Assembly: GCA_025667525.1 (NCBI GenBank)
Contig: CM046876.1
Location: 482,380,557-482,444,556, forward strand
Reading direction: 5' to 3'
DNA length: 64,000 bases
Source: Glebionis coronaria
Taxonomy: Eukaryota; Streptophyta; Magnoliopsida; Asterales; Asteraceae
The notes under the pieces are model-generated. The model searched no databases and was not told where the DNA came from. It worked only from the letters and a program-made list of their open reading frames with translations. Positions 24,067 to 34,797 of the stretch are shown here, one piece after another. The position numbers were made by a program, and so were the translations under genes. How positions within the stretch are numbered: the first letter of the stretch is position 1; each line of letters starts with the position of its first letter.

Positions 24067-25015
24067 CTGTGATAAGAGTTATTAGTTGACCAGTTGTGAA
24101 ATAATAATGCAGTTATAGATCGCCAGTCGCTGCCCCTAGGAAAGCTGGGTGTGATTATCCAGCCCCCCTAAGGATTTCTCCTTGGGACTCTTTTAATGTG
24201 AGATAGATGTGTTGAAGGATCGCCATTCGCTGCCCCTAGGAAAGCTGGGTTTGATTATCCAGCCCCCCCTAAGGATTTCTCCTTGGGACTCTTTTAATGT
24301 GAAACAGATATGTTGAAGGATCGCCATTCGCTGCCCCTAGCATAGCTGGGTGTGATTATCCAGCTCCCCCGTAAGGATTACTCCTTGGGACTCTTTTTAT
24401 GTGAAAGTTATGAGGTGAATGGTCGCCGTTCGCTGCCCCTAGGATAGCTGGGTGTGATTATCCAGCTCCCCCTGAAGGATTTCTCCTTGGGACTCTTTTA
24501 TTGTGAAACATGATATGGGAATGGTCGCCTTTCTCTGCCCCTGGGATAGCTGGGTGTGATTATCCAGCTCCCCCTGAGGGATTACTCCCTGGGACTCTTT
24601 TGATTGTGAATTAATATGAGGGTGATGGTCGCCTTTTATCGCTGCCCCTAGAAAGACTGAGGGTGATGATTCAGTCTTTCCAAAAGAATAAATTCTTTGG
24701 GACTCTTTTAATAATGAGGGGGACCCAGAGTCAGTGAGAAGTGCAGAGACTCTGGGTCGGGACTTATATGTGCTCAGGTTGTTGTTTGCCAAGAGCACAG
24801 TCCAGAGGTTGAAGTATCATCGGGGTGCGTTAGGAGCACAAGTGAATCATTTCCTAGTGAAGACAGAGTGTACAGAGAGTCCTAAAGGATCTAGGTGCTG
24901 ACACAGACACGCTAAGAGTTGAGGCAAACTCTAAAATACATCACTCTCTCCTAAAGACAATGAGAGTGAATGTATGTGGACCTCTGAGAGGGAAAAATAA
25001 AGGACAGACTAATAC
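24067..25015 (-). other. Predicted 949-nt intron in E3 ORF3
   Basis: In sense the donor is ACTCAG|GTATTAG at 25016/25015 and the acceptor is CTTATCACAG|GC at 24067/24066. A branch-point-like CAACTAATAAC lies about 20 nt before the acceptor. Both junctions fall on codon boundaries, so removal joins the two coding parts in frame. The stretch itself has stops in most repeat units. The intron holds the hairpin array listed separately. Confidence 0.65.
24118..24725 (-). repeat. Six ~102-bp tandem units, each with two hairpins
   Basis: Units start at 24118, 24218, 24319, 24421, 24523 and 24627 (length 100-104). Hairpin 1 is AGCTGG/CCAGCT around a 10-nt loop (GTGTGATTAT); in the last unit it is GAAAGACTGA/TCAGTCTTTC around a 10-nt loop. 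Hairpin 2 is AAGGA/TCCTT around 4 nt; it is AGGGA/TCCCT in unit 5 and AAAGAAT/ATTCTTT in unit 6. Stem arms therefore change together while pairing is kept. The sequence between (TGGGACTCTTTT and CGCTGCCCCTAG) is conserved as sequence. Confidence 0.9.
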
Positions 25016-26185
25016 CTGAGTGATATCAGCGTGGAGAGGGATCTTAGTCGTCTTCGCTGACATGGAGACACTAGACACTGGTTGTTTGTCAGCAATGGGC
25101 TCTTCTACCACATCCACCAGAGAAGGGGATGGGTTCTTCTTTGTCTTTGTCTTCTTTGAAGGATTAACAGAAGGGGTTTCAGAGGAAAGGGGGATGTCTT
25201 TCCTCTTCTTCTTCTTTTCCTTAAGCACCTTGGGCTGAGAAGTAGATTGCACAGAGGTCTTGGACAGAGACTTATCAATCGTGCTTTCAGCATTCACCTC
25301 AAGTTGAGGGATCAAGGGCTCATCATCCTCAGCAAGTAGCCCAGCAACTCTCATCATATGCCTGGTAAGGGGTACTTCATTATCTATGGGAGTCTTCAGA
25401 GAAGCTGCGGTGATGTGATGAGAGGGAAAGGAGTGTAAAGCATCATTGGTGTAGGATTCACCAAGAATATCTTCTAAGACAAGAGAGAAATATCTGGTGT
25501 AGCAGATGGTGGCCCCACGATTCTTCTTTCCTTTGTTTTCCAACTTAGCGATGAGATCGGTGTACAGTATGTGAGCGATTCCAATGTCCAAACCCCAGAT
25601 TAAGCTGTATGCAATGGCTAGCTGGGAGCCATTGAGTTGGTCATGTGATCCAGTGTTTCCTCCTAGACACTTTACGATGTACAGCATCAGCGTTCTCCAT
25701 GTGGGAGAGAAGTAATTCACCTTGATGAGAGATTTGCTTTGGAAGCCAGCAGCGGTGAAAGGTTGTTCATGATCATCATGAGGTTGAAGGGTGGCCAGAG
25801 CTTTTCTCACAGTGGCACTGGTGGGCAAAGCTGACATGTTATTGTTGTAAGGGAGTCCAATGGCTTTAGCAAAGGTTGGGAAATCAAAGGTGAGAGGTTG
25901 AGGATGGGTGGAAAGGTTGAAGGTAATGTGTGAAGAGGTTTGGTCAACTTCAGCGCTATACCAGAACTCGCGAAGGTATTGGGAGTAGCAGGTGGAGGGT
26001 TCCTTGGTGATAGCTTCGTAGATGGTGGAGTTCTTGAGGAAGTTGAAAAGTGGATGGTAGAGGGGATTGTTGTGTTCAAGAAGGGCTACACAGTTATTGA
26101 GTGCAATCTTTCCATCAGAGATCTCGAAATCAACGTTTGTGGCGGCTTGTACAACGAAGGTTTGGTTTGGTGAAGTAGACGCCAT
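25016..26185 (-). CDS. E3 ORF3, predicted first exon (N-terminal part)
   Basis: Starts at ATG 26185 (MASTSPNQTFVVQAATNVDF) and is open to the predicted donor, giving 390 codons; the unspliced frame runs on to a stop at 24941. The N-terminal 80 residues, including FLKNSTIYEAITKEPSTCYS and YLREFWYSAEV, align with the start of the E5 ORF3 (FLNASSLRYALSHTP, HIRQFWNNV). The two ORF3s therefore share a domain. A basic, Ser/Lys-rich stretch (KEKKKKRKDIPLSSETP) follows near the exon end. No signal peptide or membrane segment is evident, so an envelope role is not supported by the sequence. Confidence 0.65.
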
Positions 26186-26526
26186 TGTTGAGAGATTGAA
26201 GGTGGTGAGAGGATTGAAGAAGATGAAAGGGAATGTGTGTGTTAGTAAATTTTAAAATAGCAAACAGATTTTGGGTCAAGGGTTTTAAAAGGTTGAGCTG
26301 TTTTCCAAAATTTGAGCATTAAATGCAAAAGTTAAACTTTTCAAAAAAACGTGGGTCCCCTTGACCTTTCATGGGATACTTGTCCCCTTGGAAAGCGGGA
26401 AAGTTGGTAGCATTAAGAGACAATCATTTGAATTTAATATCAGAATATACACATTCCCATTGAAATGTAACTACCTCGTTACATTCAATTCCCTTAAATG
26501 CCCAGAGACAGCGGTCAACATCAGAT
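26186..26526 (-). other. E3 spacer between pol and ORF3
   Basis: About 340 bp with no coding frame in sense. It would serve as the 5' untranslated part of an ORF3 message if one is made. No promoter-like element was recognised. Confidence 0.5.
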
Positions 26527-27866
26527 TTATTTGCCAATATTGAGCATTCCCAGCTCAGCGACCAGCCTAGTAAAGCTTGGCTCAGCCAGCGGCTTGGTGA
26601 AAATGTCAGCGAGCTGGTACTCAGTGGGTATGAAATGAAGCTCAATATCACCTTTTAGAATATAGTCTCTGATAAAGTGATACCTGATGTCAATATGCTT
26701 GGTTCTGGAATGAAGTACTGGATTATTGGAGATGGCTATGGCACTGGTGTTGTCACAGAATATGGGAACCTGCTCATAGTTAATTCCATAGTCAGCCAGC
26801 TGACTTTTCATCCAGAGAACTTGTGCACAGCAACCAGCGGCCGCAACATATTCAGCCTCAGCTGATGACATGGCCACAGAGTTTTGCTTCTTAGCACTCC
26901 AGCATACCAACTTTCCTCCAAGGATTTGACAGCTACCAGAGGTGCTCTTTCTGTCAAGGCAGCACCTTGCGTAATCTGAGTCGGAGTAGGCTTTAAGGTC
27001 GAAGCCTGAACCATTTGGGTACCAGAGACCCAATGAGGGAGATCCTTTTAAGTACCTGAAAATTCTTTTGACAGCTACAAGGTGGGATTCCTTGGGGTTA
27101 GCTTGGTACCTAGCACAGAGACAAGTGGAGAATTGTATGTCTGGTCTGCTTGTTGTGAGGTACATCAGTGACCCAATCATGCCTCTATATAAGGTCTCAT
27201 TAACAGAGACCCCTGAGTCATCAGCTCCCAAGTTGTTGGGAGGAAGCATGGGGCATTTCACTGATGCACAATCAGACATATCATACTTCTTGAGCAAATA
27301 TCTAACATATTTTTCTTGACAAATAGAAATTCCTTTGGAATTTTGTTTGATTTGAAAACCCAAGAAAAAGGTTAGTTCCCCCATCATGCTCATTTCATAC
27401 TTTTTGGTCATTAGTTTGGCAAATTGTTTGCTCAAGATAACATTGGTTGAACCAAAAATTATGTCATCCACATAAATCTGTACTAAAATGACGTCACCCT
27501 TGGACCTATAGGTGAACAAGGTTTGGTCAATGGTACCTCTGACAAATTTATTTTCAAGAAGGAATTTTGAGAGAGTTTCATACCAGGCTCTGGGCGCTTG
27601 TTTCAGCCCATAGAGAGCTTTGTGAAGTCTGCAGACATGATTAGGATAGTCACTGTTTTCAAACCCTGGGGTTTGACTGACATATACTTCCTCTGCAAGT
27701 TTCCCATTAAGAAAGGCACTCTTCACATCCATCTGATAAACCATGAAACCCATATAAGCTACAAAGGCTAGGAAGATTCTGATGGCTTCCAATCTGGCCA
27801 CTGGTGCGAAGGTTTCATCATAATCAATTCCTTCAGATTGGTTATATCCCAGCACCACGAGCCTAG
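26527..27866 (-). pseudogene. pol: E3 reverse transcriptase and RNase H
   Basis: Ty1/copia RT with [45 protein letters not shown] and the catalytic box [11 protein letters not shown]. RNase H follows with [32 protein letters not shown] and [15 protein letters not shown], and the frame ends with LADIFTKPL and a stop at 26527. All expected catalytic residues are visible. The upstream frame (integrase) enters RT about 20 codons before this one takes over, which points to a one-base change near 27,870. Confidence 0.88.
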
Positions 27867-29825
27867 CCTTGTTTTTACTATCATACCAGCTTCATCCCTT
27901 TTATTTCTGTAGACCCATTTTGTTCCAACCACTTGCTTATCAGCTGGAGCTTTAACAAGAGTCCACACCTTGTTTCTCTTGATCTGATTGAGTTCATCTT
28001 GCATGGCAACAACCCAGCCTTCATCAAGCAGAGCAGCAGCCACGTTCTTAGGTTCATCCTCAGAGAGAAAATTTGCAAACAGGCATTCATTTGCAGAGGC
28101 GGTTTCCAGAGTTCTTAATTTTCCTCTGGTGGTGACTCCCTTAGAGGGTTCTCCAAGAATATTAACTAGAAGAATATCTTGGTTCCTACTCCATTTGGAT
28201 TGTGGAGCAGGAGCCTCTGTGGGATCAGGAGTCATTTCAAGTTCAGGGAGTGGTGGAGGTTCATCACATGTAATCTCTTCGTCCATGATCTCTTCATCTG
28301 ATTGAATATTTAAAGTGACTGGATCAGCATTTTCTTCAGAGATTTGAGTAAGAGATTCAACACCAACAGTCTCTGGAATGATGTCAGAGATGGAGTGAGG
28401 ATCAAAAGCTTGAACATATGGAAGATCCTTGTGACGACTTTGAGATGATTCCTTGGGATTTGAGAAATCATCTTTGGGATAAGATTTAACTTCATTGAAG
28501 TCAATGTCACAATCCTTTGAGTTGGTGTGTGTGATGACAGCGTCAGCTTCATTAAAGGTGACATGAATGGACTCTTCTAATTCTTGCCTGCGAATATTGA
28601 ATACTCTGAAAGATCTGGAGGTAGGAGAGTATCCAAGGAAGAATCCATCATCTGATTTTTCATCAAATTTACCCAGGTGATCTTTGTAATTGTGAATGAA
28701 AACAGGGCAACCAAAGACATGGAAGTAGCTTACATCAGGGGCTCTCTTCCTATACACTTCATAAGCGGTCTTACCATGTCTCTTTACAATAATGGATCTG
28801 TTTTGTGTGTAGCATGCTGTGTACACAGCTTCTCCCCAGAATTGTTTGGGAAGTCTAGATTCGCTGAGCATCGTTCTGGCAGCTTCAATGAGAGTTCTGT
28901 TTCTTCTTTCAGCGACACCGTTTTGTTCAGGGGTTCCTGGGTTTGAGAAGTTCTGTGATATACCCTTTTCATCACAAAAGGCTTCCATGGCATGGTTTTT
29001 GAATTCTGTGCCATTGTCGCTTCTGATAGCCTTTACCCTGCAATCATTAAGGTTTTCTATTTCTCTGATGAAGGACATGATTCTTTCAGCAGCATCACTC
29101 TTTCTCTTAAGAAAGAATACCCATGTGTATCTGGGGAATTCATCTACAATGACCAAGGTATATTTGTTGTGATTGAGGGATTGAGGTTTAACTGGTCCAA
29201 ACAAGTCCATGTGAAGAAGATGAAGGCACTTGTTAATGGAGAATGATTGTTTTGTTTTGAATGAAGCCCTGTGATGCTTCCCTTTCTCGCAGGCTGAGCA
29301 GGGTCTGTCCTTGCTGAAGGTCAGAGAGGGAAGTCCAGCTACCAAGTCATTCTTTGCCAGTTTGTTGATGTTTTTGAAGTTGAGATGGGAGAGTCTCTTA
29401 TGCCAGAGCCAGTTTTCGCTATCAGATGCTTTGGCAAAGAGACAGGTGTTCTCTCCTTCAGGGGATGATGTCATGTCAATGACATAAACATCCCTTCTTC
29501 TGGGTGCAATTAGAACGAAATCATCGTTCTGATTGAAGATAGTTCCTTGGGTCTTAGAGAATAGAACCTTGAACCCAACATCGCAGAGTTGACTTATGCT
29601 GATTAGGTTGTGCTTCAAACCATTTACATAAGCGACCCTTGTGAAGGTTAATCCATTGCAATCCACTGAGCCATATCCTTCAGTGGCCCCTGAGGAGTCA
29701 TCCCCAAAGACTACTTTTGGACCAGGCTCCTTCTTATATCTATGCAGATATTGTTTAATTCCTGCCATGTGTCTGGAGCACCCGCTATCCAAATACCAAA
29801 CAGATTTCTTTAGGTATGCCTGCAT
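27768..29825 (-). pseudogene. pol: E3 protease and integrase
   Basis: Opens right at a splice-acceptor-like site; the first full codon after the CAG is at 29819. Protease active site is DSGCS at residues 13-17. The HHCC zinc site lies in WHKRLSHLNF...CSACEKGKHH (about 141-185). The integrase triad is D207 (HMDLFGP), D270 (IRSDNGTEF) and E306 (NGVAERR), with 35 residues between the last two. A long acidic, Pro-rich linker then leads to the start of RT ([21 protein letters not shown]). The frame is lost by a shift shortly before VLGYNQSEG. The start codon is uncertain because pol probably continues from gag. Confidence 0.88.
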
Positions 29826-29845
29826 AGATATAACAAACCAGATTA

Positions 29846-32497
29846 GTTTCTATGATGAACCCACTTTCCAGTGGCTCCATGCCGTCGCTGACTGGCGACA
29901 TTGGGTCTTCTGGGCCTTTCTCCCCCTCTTTGGTTGCAATCCCTGGTTTCATGACGCATGCTGCCACAGATGTCACAACCAGGGTAATGTTCACACTCAT
30001 CAGAGTGGTGGTCATAAAAGCCACAATATTTGCAGGGATGATTAGGCCTGTATCCCTGAGAACTTTCTCTGGATTTTGGTTGCTCAGGTCTTCTAGAGGG
30101 CCTGTGAGGGGTTTTAGATCTAAGCTGTGTTCGAGTTCTTTGAACAGCGATGATCTCCTCATGCTCTCTAGAAGAGTGTTCAGTGGACTCACATGTGATA
30201 CACTTGGGTCTCTTGGAACAATCATCTGAGGAATGATTTTATAACCCACAGTGTTTGCAAGGCCTGAATAGCGTTCTCCCCTTTGAGCTGCTGGAGCTTT
30301 CACCAAGGGAGTTAACAGAAGGACTGTTATCCTTGGGGTTGATTTTTTCTTTCAACCCTTTTACCTCTTCCATCAGGGTGAGGAGAAGTTTCTTGGTGGG
30401 TGATAACTCTTTGGGGGAAGAAGTGGGTATGTCAGTGTTCTTGGCCACATAAACCTTCTTGTGTGCTTTATCAGCAACTTTGGAAGTGAGGTTCCCAGAG
30501 GTTTTGAGAACTAGTTTTGGGCCAAGCAAGGAATCTGATGGGTTAGCACCAGCAAGTTTGGGAGTAGCTGATGCGTCAGATTCTTTGTCAGAGTCCTTCT
30601 CAACCACAGAAGTGGAGAGAGGAGAAGAGACTTCTGATGGGAAAAATTTAACACTGGGCACAGGAATGTGATTTTTGAACCTACCCTTACCCCCTATTGC
30701 CTGAACCACATTTCCTGGAATGGTTTCAGTAACTATTTCTTCCATAGTGGACTGGGCAAGGTTCCATTTTTCAATGGTTTTTCTCAACTCAGAGTTTTCA
30801 TCAGCTAAAGATTCATTTTCAATGGACAACTTGCTGACCTCATTTTGAAGTTTATTAGCGATGTTCACAAAAGGTTTGAGATTAGCTAATTCAGATTGAC
30901 AAAGACTCAACTCGTTTTTGAGATTTTAAAACTTATTTAACAGATTTTTTCTTTGTTCTTCTACAAAATGGAGGTCAACTAAAGTGTAATCGCTGACATG
31001 GTCTCTGTCAGGACCCTCAGGCATGGAAAGTAATCTTTGTACCTTTTTCATAGTGATATCAACCCATTGACCTGATCTAGCTTCACTTTTACCAACTGCT
31101 GGTTCTTCATCAGCAACAGCCATGAAGGCTCTGACGGTGGTGGTTCCTTCATCCTCAGAGGTGAGGGGTTCATCATCCCAGTCAAAAGAAGCAGCTATTA
31201 GACCTTTTTAAGTCTTTTTGTTATCCTTCTTCTTGGCTGCATCATCAGCTTTCTGATTGAGTTTAATCAGTTCAGCTTTCAAGGCCTTGTATTTTACCTT
31301 GTAGTCCTTTTTACCCTCAAAGTCACTGAGAGAGGATTTCTTAAAAGGTGAGGAAGAAAACTTCTTTTTGCTAAGGGTTTTGCTGGATGATGGAAAGCTG
31401 GGAGAAGATGTCTTGTTTGACCAGCAGTCTTTTTGGAAATGACCAGTCTTTCCACAAGTGTAACATGACACTTTGGATTTGTCAATCATGGCAGCACCAA
31501 CTCTACCAGATCTTTTGTAGTATCTCTTCTGGTCAGCTAAAAGGGCTCTGTCATGGAATTCAGCATGTAATTCATCAAGGAATTCTTGACTGCTTCTTGT
31601 GTCTTCTTCCACGTCAGAGTCACTATCCTGAAAAGAGTGGTTAGCAACAAGAGCTTTTGACCCAGATATAGGAGAGGTAAACCTGTCAGTCTCTGATTTG
31701 TAAATAGAGTCAATCAGTCCTTCTTCATAATTGTATCTACCAAACAGTTGAGCAAGAGTATCATTTTTTATGGCATTATTTGCTCTCAGGGTTTGGTTAA
31801 GACTAAGCCATTTTCTAGGCAAGCTGTTTACAAACGTGGCATTAACCTCAGCCTTGGGTAGTACAACACCATTGTTACCTAAATCATTCAGCAAGATCTT
31901 GAGTCTAGTGTACGTTTGAGAAACAGTTTCAGTTTCCAAGGCTTTGAAAGCGTTAAACTTAAGTCTTAATGCTTGGATTTTGGTCTCTTTAGTCTCTTCT
32001 GGTACTTCATACCCTAGAACCAACTCAGTCCACATTTCTTGTGCGGTGTTGCACTTGATGATGGACTTCATAATGTTCTTGGGTAGGCAAGAGACTATTA
32101 TACTTTTAAGTCTCTTGTCCTGGTTAGCCAGACGTCTATCAGCGGGAGACCATTGCTTAACAGGTTTCTTAATGGGTCTCTCTGGTGTAGAGGAAATGGC
32201 CAGTGGTACATAAGGACCATTTTCTAAGATTTCAAACAAGAAGGGTTCTAGACCATCTAAGTATATAAGAAATTCACTTTTCCAACTTGAGAAATCTTCT
32301 TCATCAAACGCTGGAACATTAGACACATGTGACCCTCCACGATTATCAAGAAGTTGTGGAAGATCATCCTCATTTACACCAGTTCTTACAACAGGTGTAG
32401 GCATGGTAGTAGATGTGGTGGCTGGAGCGTTTGTTGAAGTATTTGCTTGGTTAGATTGACCAAACGGTAGTGGGATGGGTGGCATAGTTTCAGTCAT
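29846..32497 (-). pseudogene. gag: E3 gag, three in-frame stops
   Basis: Starts at ATG 32497 (MTETMPPIPLPFGQ). The copia gag core is present: FSSWKSEFLIYLDGL, AQEMWTELVLGYE and ALRLKFNAFKALE. A CCHC knuckle CYTCGKTGHFQKDC follows at about residue 341. The same frame continues through stops at 31208 and 30926 (both TAA) and 30239. Downstream comes a Lys/Ser-rich part and then a Cys/His-rich region around 30,240-29,940 (CKYCGFYDHHSDEC, CDICGSMRHETRDC). It ends at a TAG just upstream of the pol acceptor-like site. Pol lies in the -1 frame relative to gag, the same relation as in E5. Confidence 0.82.
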
Positions 32498-32554
32498 ATT
32501 TGGATCTTGATTTTAAAAACTAGAACGGTTTTTAGAAAAGTTTTATAAATCAAA

Positions 32555-32570
32555 CCGCTCTGATACCAAT
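32555..32570 (-). other. E3 primer binding site
   Basis: In sense ATTGGTATCAGAGCGG directly after the 5' LTR, the usual tRNA-Met site of copia elements. The following 57 nt lead to the gag ATG. Confidence 0.85.
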
Positions 32571-33439
32571 TGAAAGTCCCAAATTACAACTATTGTTGAA
32601 ACTAAGTCACGAAAAACAATAACACACAATAGATATACTTTTCAAACGAGTAATCCTTTATTAACTATTATCAACAAAGTATTACAAAGTGTTATGAATA
32701 CACCTGTTGAATAACAACAAGAAATGAACCCTAGAACAAGTAAACTTGATTCGAGACTCAAGTTTACAAGAGAACCAACGAGTCGCTGATGGACAGCTGA
32801 GGGCTCAGTGGTTCCAGTGGGAGAAAGAACTTAGATTAAGATTCCAAGCACAAGGGTTAAATCTTAACTTCTTTCTCATCCCTATTTATAGTGGTACGAG
32901 GTTGTATCCTTAGTGGGGGTAGTTGATACGTGTCATCTTCTGAGTGGAAGAGTACAACGTATTAAATGCATGTCCAAATCGAGACATGCCTTTAACTACT
33001 TTAGGTGAACAGTTCTGCCAACTGTTCACCTTTGTCCCACTAGGTCGTACTAGGCATTGACTTGAATCTCTTGTTTTGTCCCGCTCAAAACACTTGTAAG
33101 ATTCTCCCGCCTAAACTATAAAGGGTTGGATAAGCTTTGCTTAATCCAAGTCTCTAGGGTTCTTAAGTGATCTCTGAGTGTTGTCAACTCAGAGATCCTT
33201 GAACACCAGTGCATTCCTTTGACATCCCAGCTATCCATAATCGCTGGTGAGTCTGACTTCAGATTGTCTTCGACTTCTCTGACGTTGTCTTTGACTTGAA
33301 TGATCCTGGTGTGCCAGCTGAGGCTTTGCCTTCCACTGGTCTAGTTTCTGTCGCTGGTCTTCTCAGCGACCTTTCAACACTTAGTCTAATTTAAACAAAT
33401 CTAGACAGGGCCATAGTTAAAACTTTCATTGGCCCAACA
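32571..33439 (-). repeat. E3 5' LTR
   Basis: 869 bp, same ends as the 3' LTR (TGAAAGTCCC...GGCCCAACA). This copy keeps the C/G state at four of the five variable sites. Confidence 0.95.
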
Positions 33440-33751
33440 ACGGGTATTCCTCGATTCTAGTTTCCTCGATTTGCGTGCCCTCGGGTCGTTTTATGAAAAA
33501 CGTTTTTATAGATTATGAATCAACAGCACAAAATGAATCTAATAAAAATTGTCTCATAAAAAACGGAGTTCAAAAACGTAAATACGTAATCCTAAGGTTT
33601 CCGGTTTAGTCGTAAAGGACGCTAAATTATGCACGTAAGCACAAATTTAAATCCGTAAATTGTGAGTTCATCAACCAACACAAAAATAAGTTTCAAAATA
33701 TTATACGAGAAAATAATTCACTACCTGAAAATGTTAGATTGTCACACCTAC

Positions 33752-34797
33752 TATGACTCCAACTTGTGATAAGCCTTCTACATCTTCTTCACCACCTCCA
33801 AGATCTACCACTTCACCACCTACACCTTCTCAACATATACTCACTTCTCCTTTACCTTCCACACCTACCAATGAAGAAGCTAACAAAGACAAATCTTCCA
33901 ACACAACACATACTCAACCCACACCTAAACCAAACCTTCCTTACCCTTCAAGATTGAGAAAGGATAAATTGAAAAACAAGGATGATATACAAGTCTCAAA
34001 CTTTTTGAGGATGTCCAAGCAACTTAACATAAACATCTCCTTTGCGGAAGCTCTTACTTATATGCCAAAATTTGCTAAGATGTTCAAAGATCTCCTCTCC
34101 AATAAGGAAAAATTCGTGGATTTTCCTAACACATCCCTTAATGAGAATTGCTCCACCGTGTTGCTTAAAACCTTACCTACAAAACTTGGAGATCCGAGGC
34201 GCTTTTTGATTCCTTGTAAGTTTCCCGGGGTGGAAAATTGCGTGGCATTGGCAGATCTAGGGGCAAGCATAAATCTCATGCCTTTATCGGTTTGGCGAAA
34301 ACTCTCTCTTCCCGAGCTCACTCCAACTAGGATGACCCTTGAGTTAGCCAATCGTACCATAGCCTACCCGGTAGGTATTACGGAGGATGTGTTTGTAGGT
34401 GTGGATAAGTTTACCTTTCCGGCCGACTTTGTAGTGGTTGATTATGATATGGACCCAAGAGTTCCTCTAATTGTTGGTAGACCATTTTTAAGGACGGGTC
34501 GTACTCTCATAGACGTGGCGGATGGAGTAATAATCATGAGAGTTGAGGATGAGAAAGTGGTGTTTAAGCTAGAAAAAGTGACTAAGAAGTCTCAAGCTTG
34601 TGAAACAATCAACATTGTGGATGTACTTGATGAGGTGTGTGATGAGCATTTCCATGATGCTTGTAGGAGTGATAGTGAAGAAATACCTCATGTAGAGACC
34701 GTTGCCTCAATTGATCCCTCCTTAACACCTTTTGGATAGAGTGATTTCCTCTTGGAGGAGTTTGAGTCCAACTTCCTTGGTAGTGATGATTCTCCCA
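33752..34797 (+). pseudogene. E1 protease region of gag-pol, broken
   Basis: Continues the E1 frame after the E2 insertion. It begins with a Pro/Ser/Thr-rich linker. The protease domain follows, with CVALADLGASINLMPLSVW, where DLGAS is the active site typical of Athila, then IVGRPFLRTGRTLIDV. A TAG at 34736-34738 interrupts NPFG-type sequence; the frame otherwise continues (SDFLLEEFESNFLG) to 34797, where E4 is inserted. The Met near its left end is internal, not a start. Confidence 0.88.
34793..34797. repeat. Target-site duplication of E4 (left copy)
   Basis: TCCCA, repeated at 43820-43824 where E1 resumes. Confidence 0.9.

Larger units (their letters stand above)
21081..33439 (-). mobile_element. 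E3: SIRE-type Ty1/copia retrotransposon with spliced ORF3
   Basis: 12,359 bp inserted in the E2 5' LTR with TSD ACGGG. LTRs are 869 bp each and differ at five positions, all transitions. The order in sense (- strand) is LTR, primer binding site, gag, protease, integrase, RT, RNase H, spacer, ORF3, polypurine tract, LTR. Integrase before RT gives Ty1/copia; the long extra ORF after pol gives the SIRE/Maximus type. Several in-frame stops in gag, one pol frameshift and two stops in ORF3 show this copy is dead despite its youth. Confidence 0.93.
9508..33746 (-). mobile_element. E2: Tekay-type Ty3/gypsy retrotransposon
   Basis: Inserted into E1 with TSD CCTAC (9503-9507 and 33747-33751). LTRs start TGTAACACTC and end in TCACA. 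All coding is on the - strand, so the left LTR is its 3' LTR. The order in sense is LTR, tRNA-Met primer binding site, acidic/coiled-coil ORF0, gag, protease, RT, RNase H, integrase with a chromodomain-like tail, polypurine tract, LTR. Its 5' LTR has been split by a 394-bp insertion and by E3. Removing both, with one TSD copy each, leaves 2,675 bp, the same length as the other LTR. Stops and frameshifts in gag, pol and ORF0 make it inactive. Confidence 0.93.
18311..33746 (-). repeat. E2 5' LTR, split by a 394-bp insertion and by E3
   Basis: LTR sequence occupies 18311-20046, 20444-21080 and 33445-33746. The first gap is an unclassified insertion with a TTA duplication; the second is E3 with TSD ACGGG. 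The reassembled length equals that of the 3' LTR. Confidence 0.92.

Noticed and set aside
24118..24725. Regularly spaced repeats resembling a CRISPR array
   Set aside because: The units are ~102 bp and similar along their length, with no unique spacers, and sit in a plant retrotransposon intron.
29785..30306. A 173-residue open frame on the - strand of E3
   Set aside because: The Cys/His-rich gag segment is in a different frame of the same DNA; this frame shows no recognisable domain.
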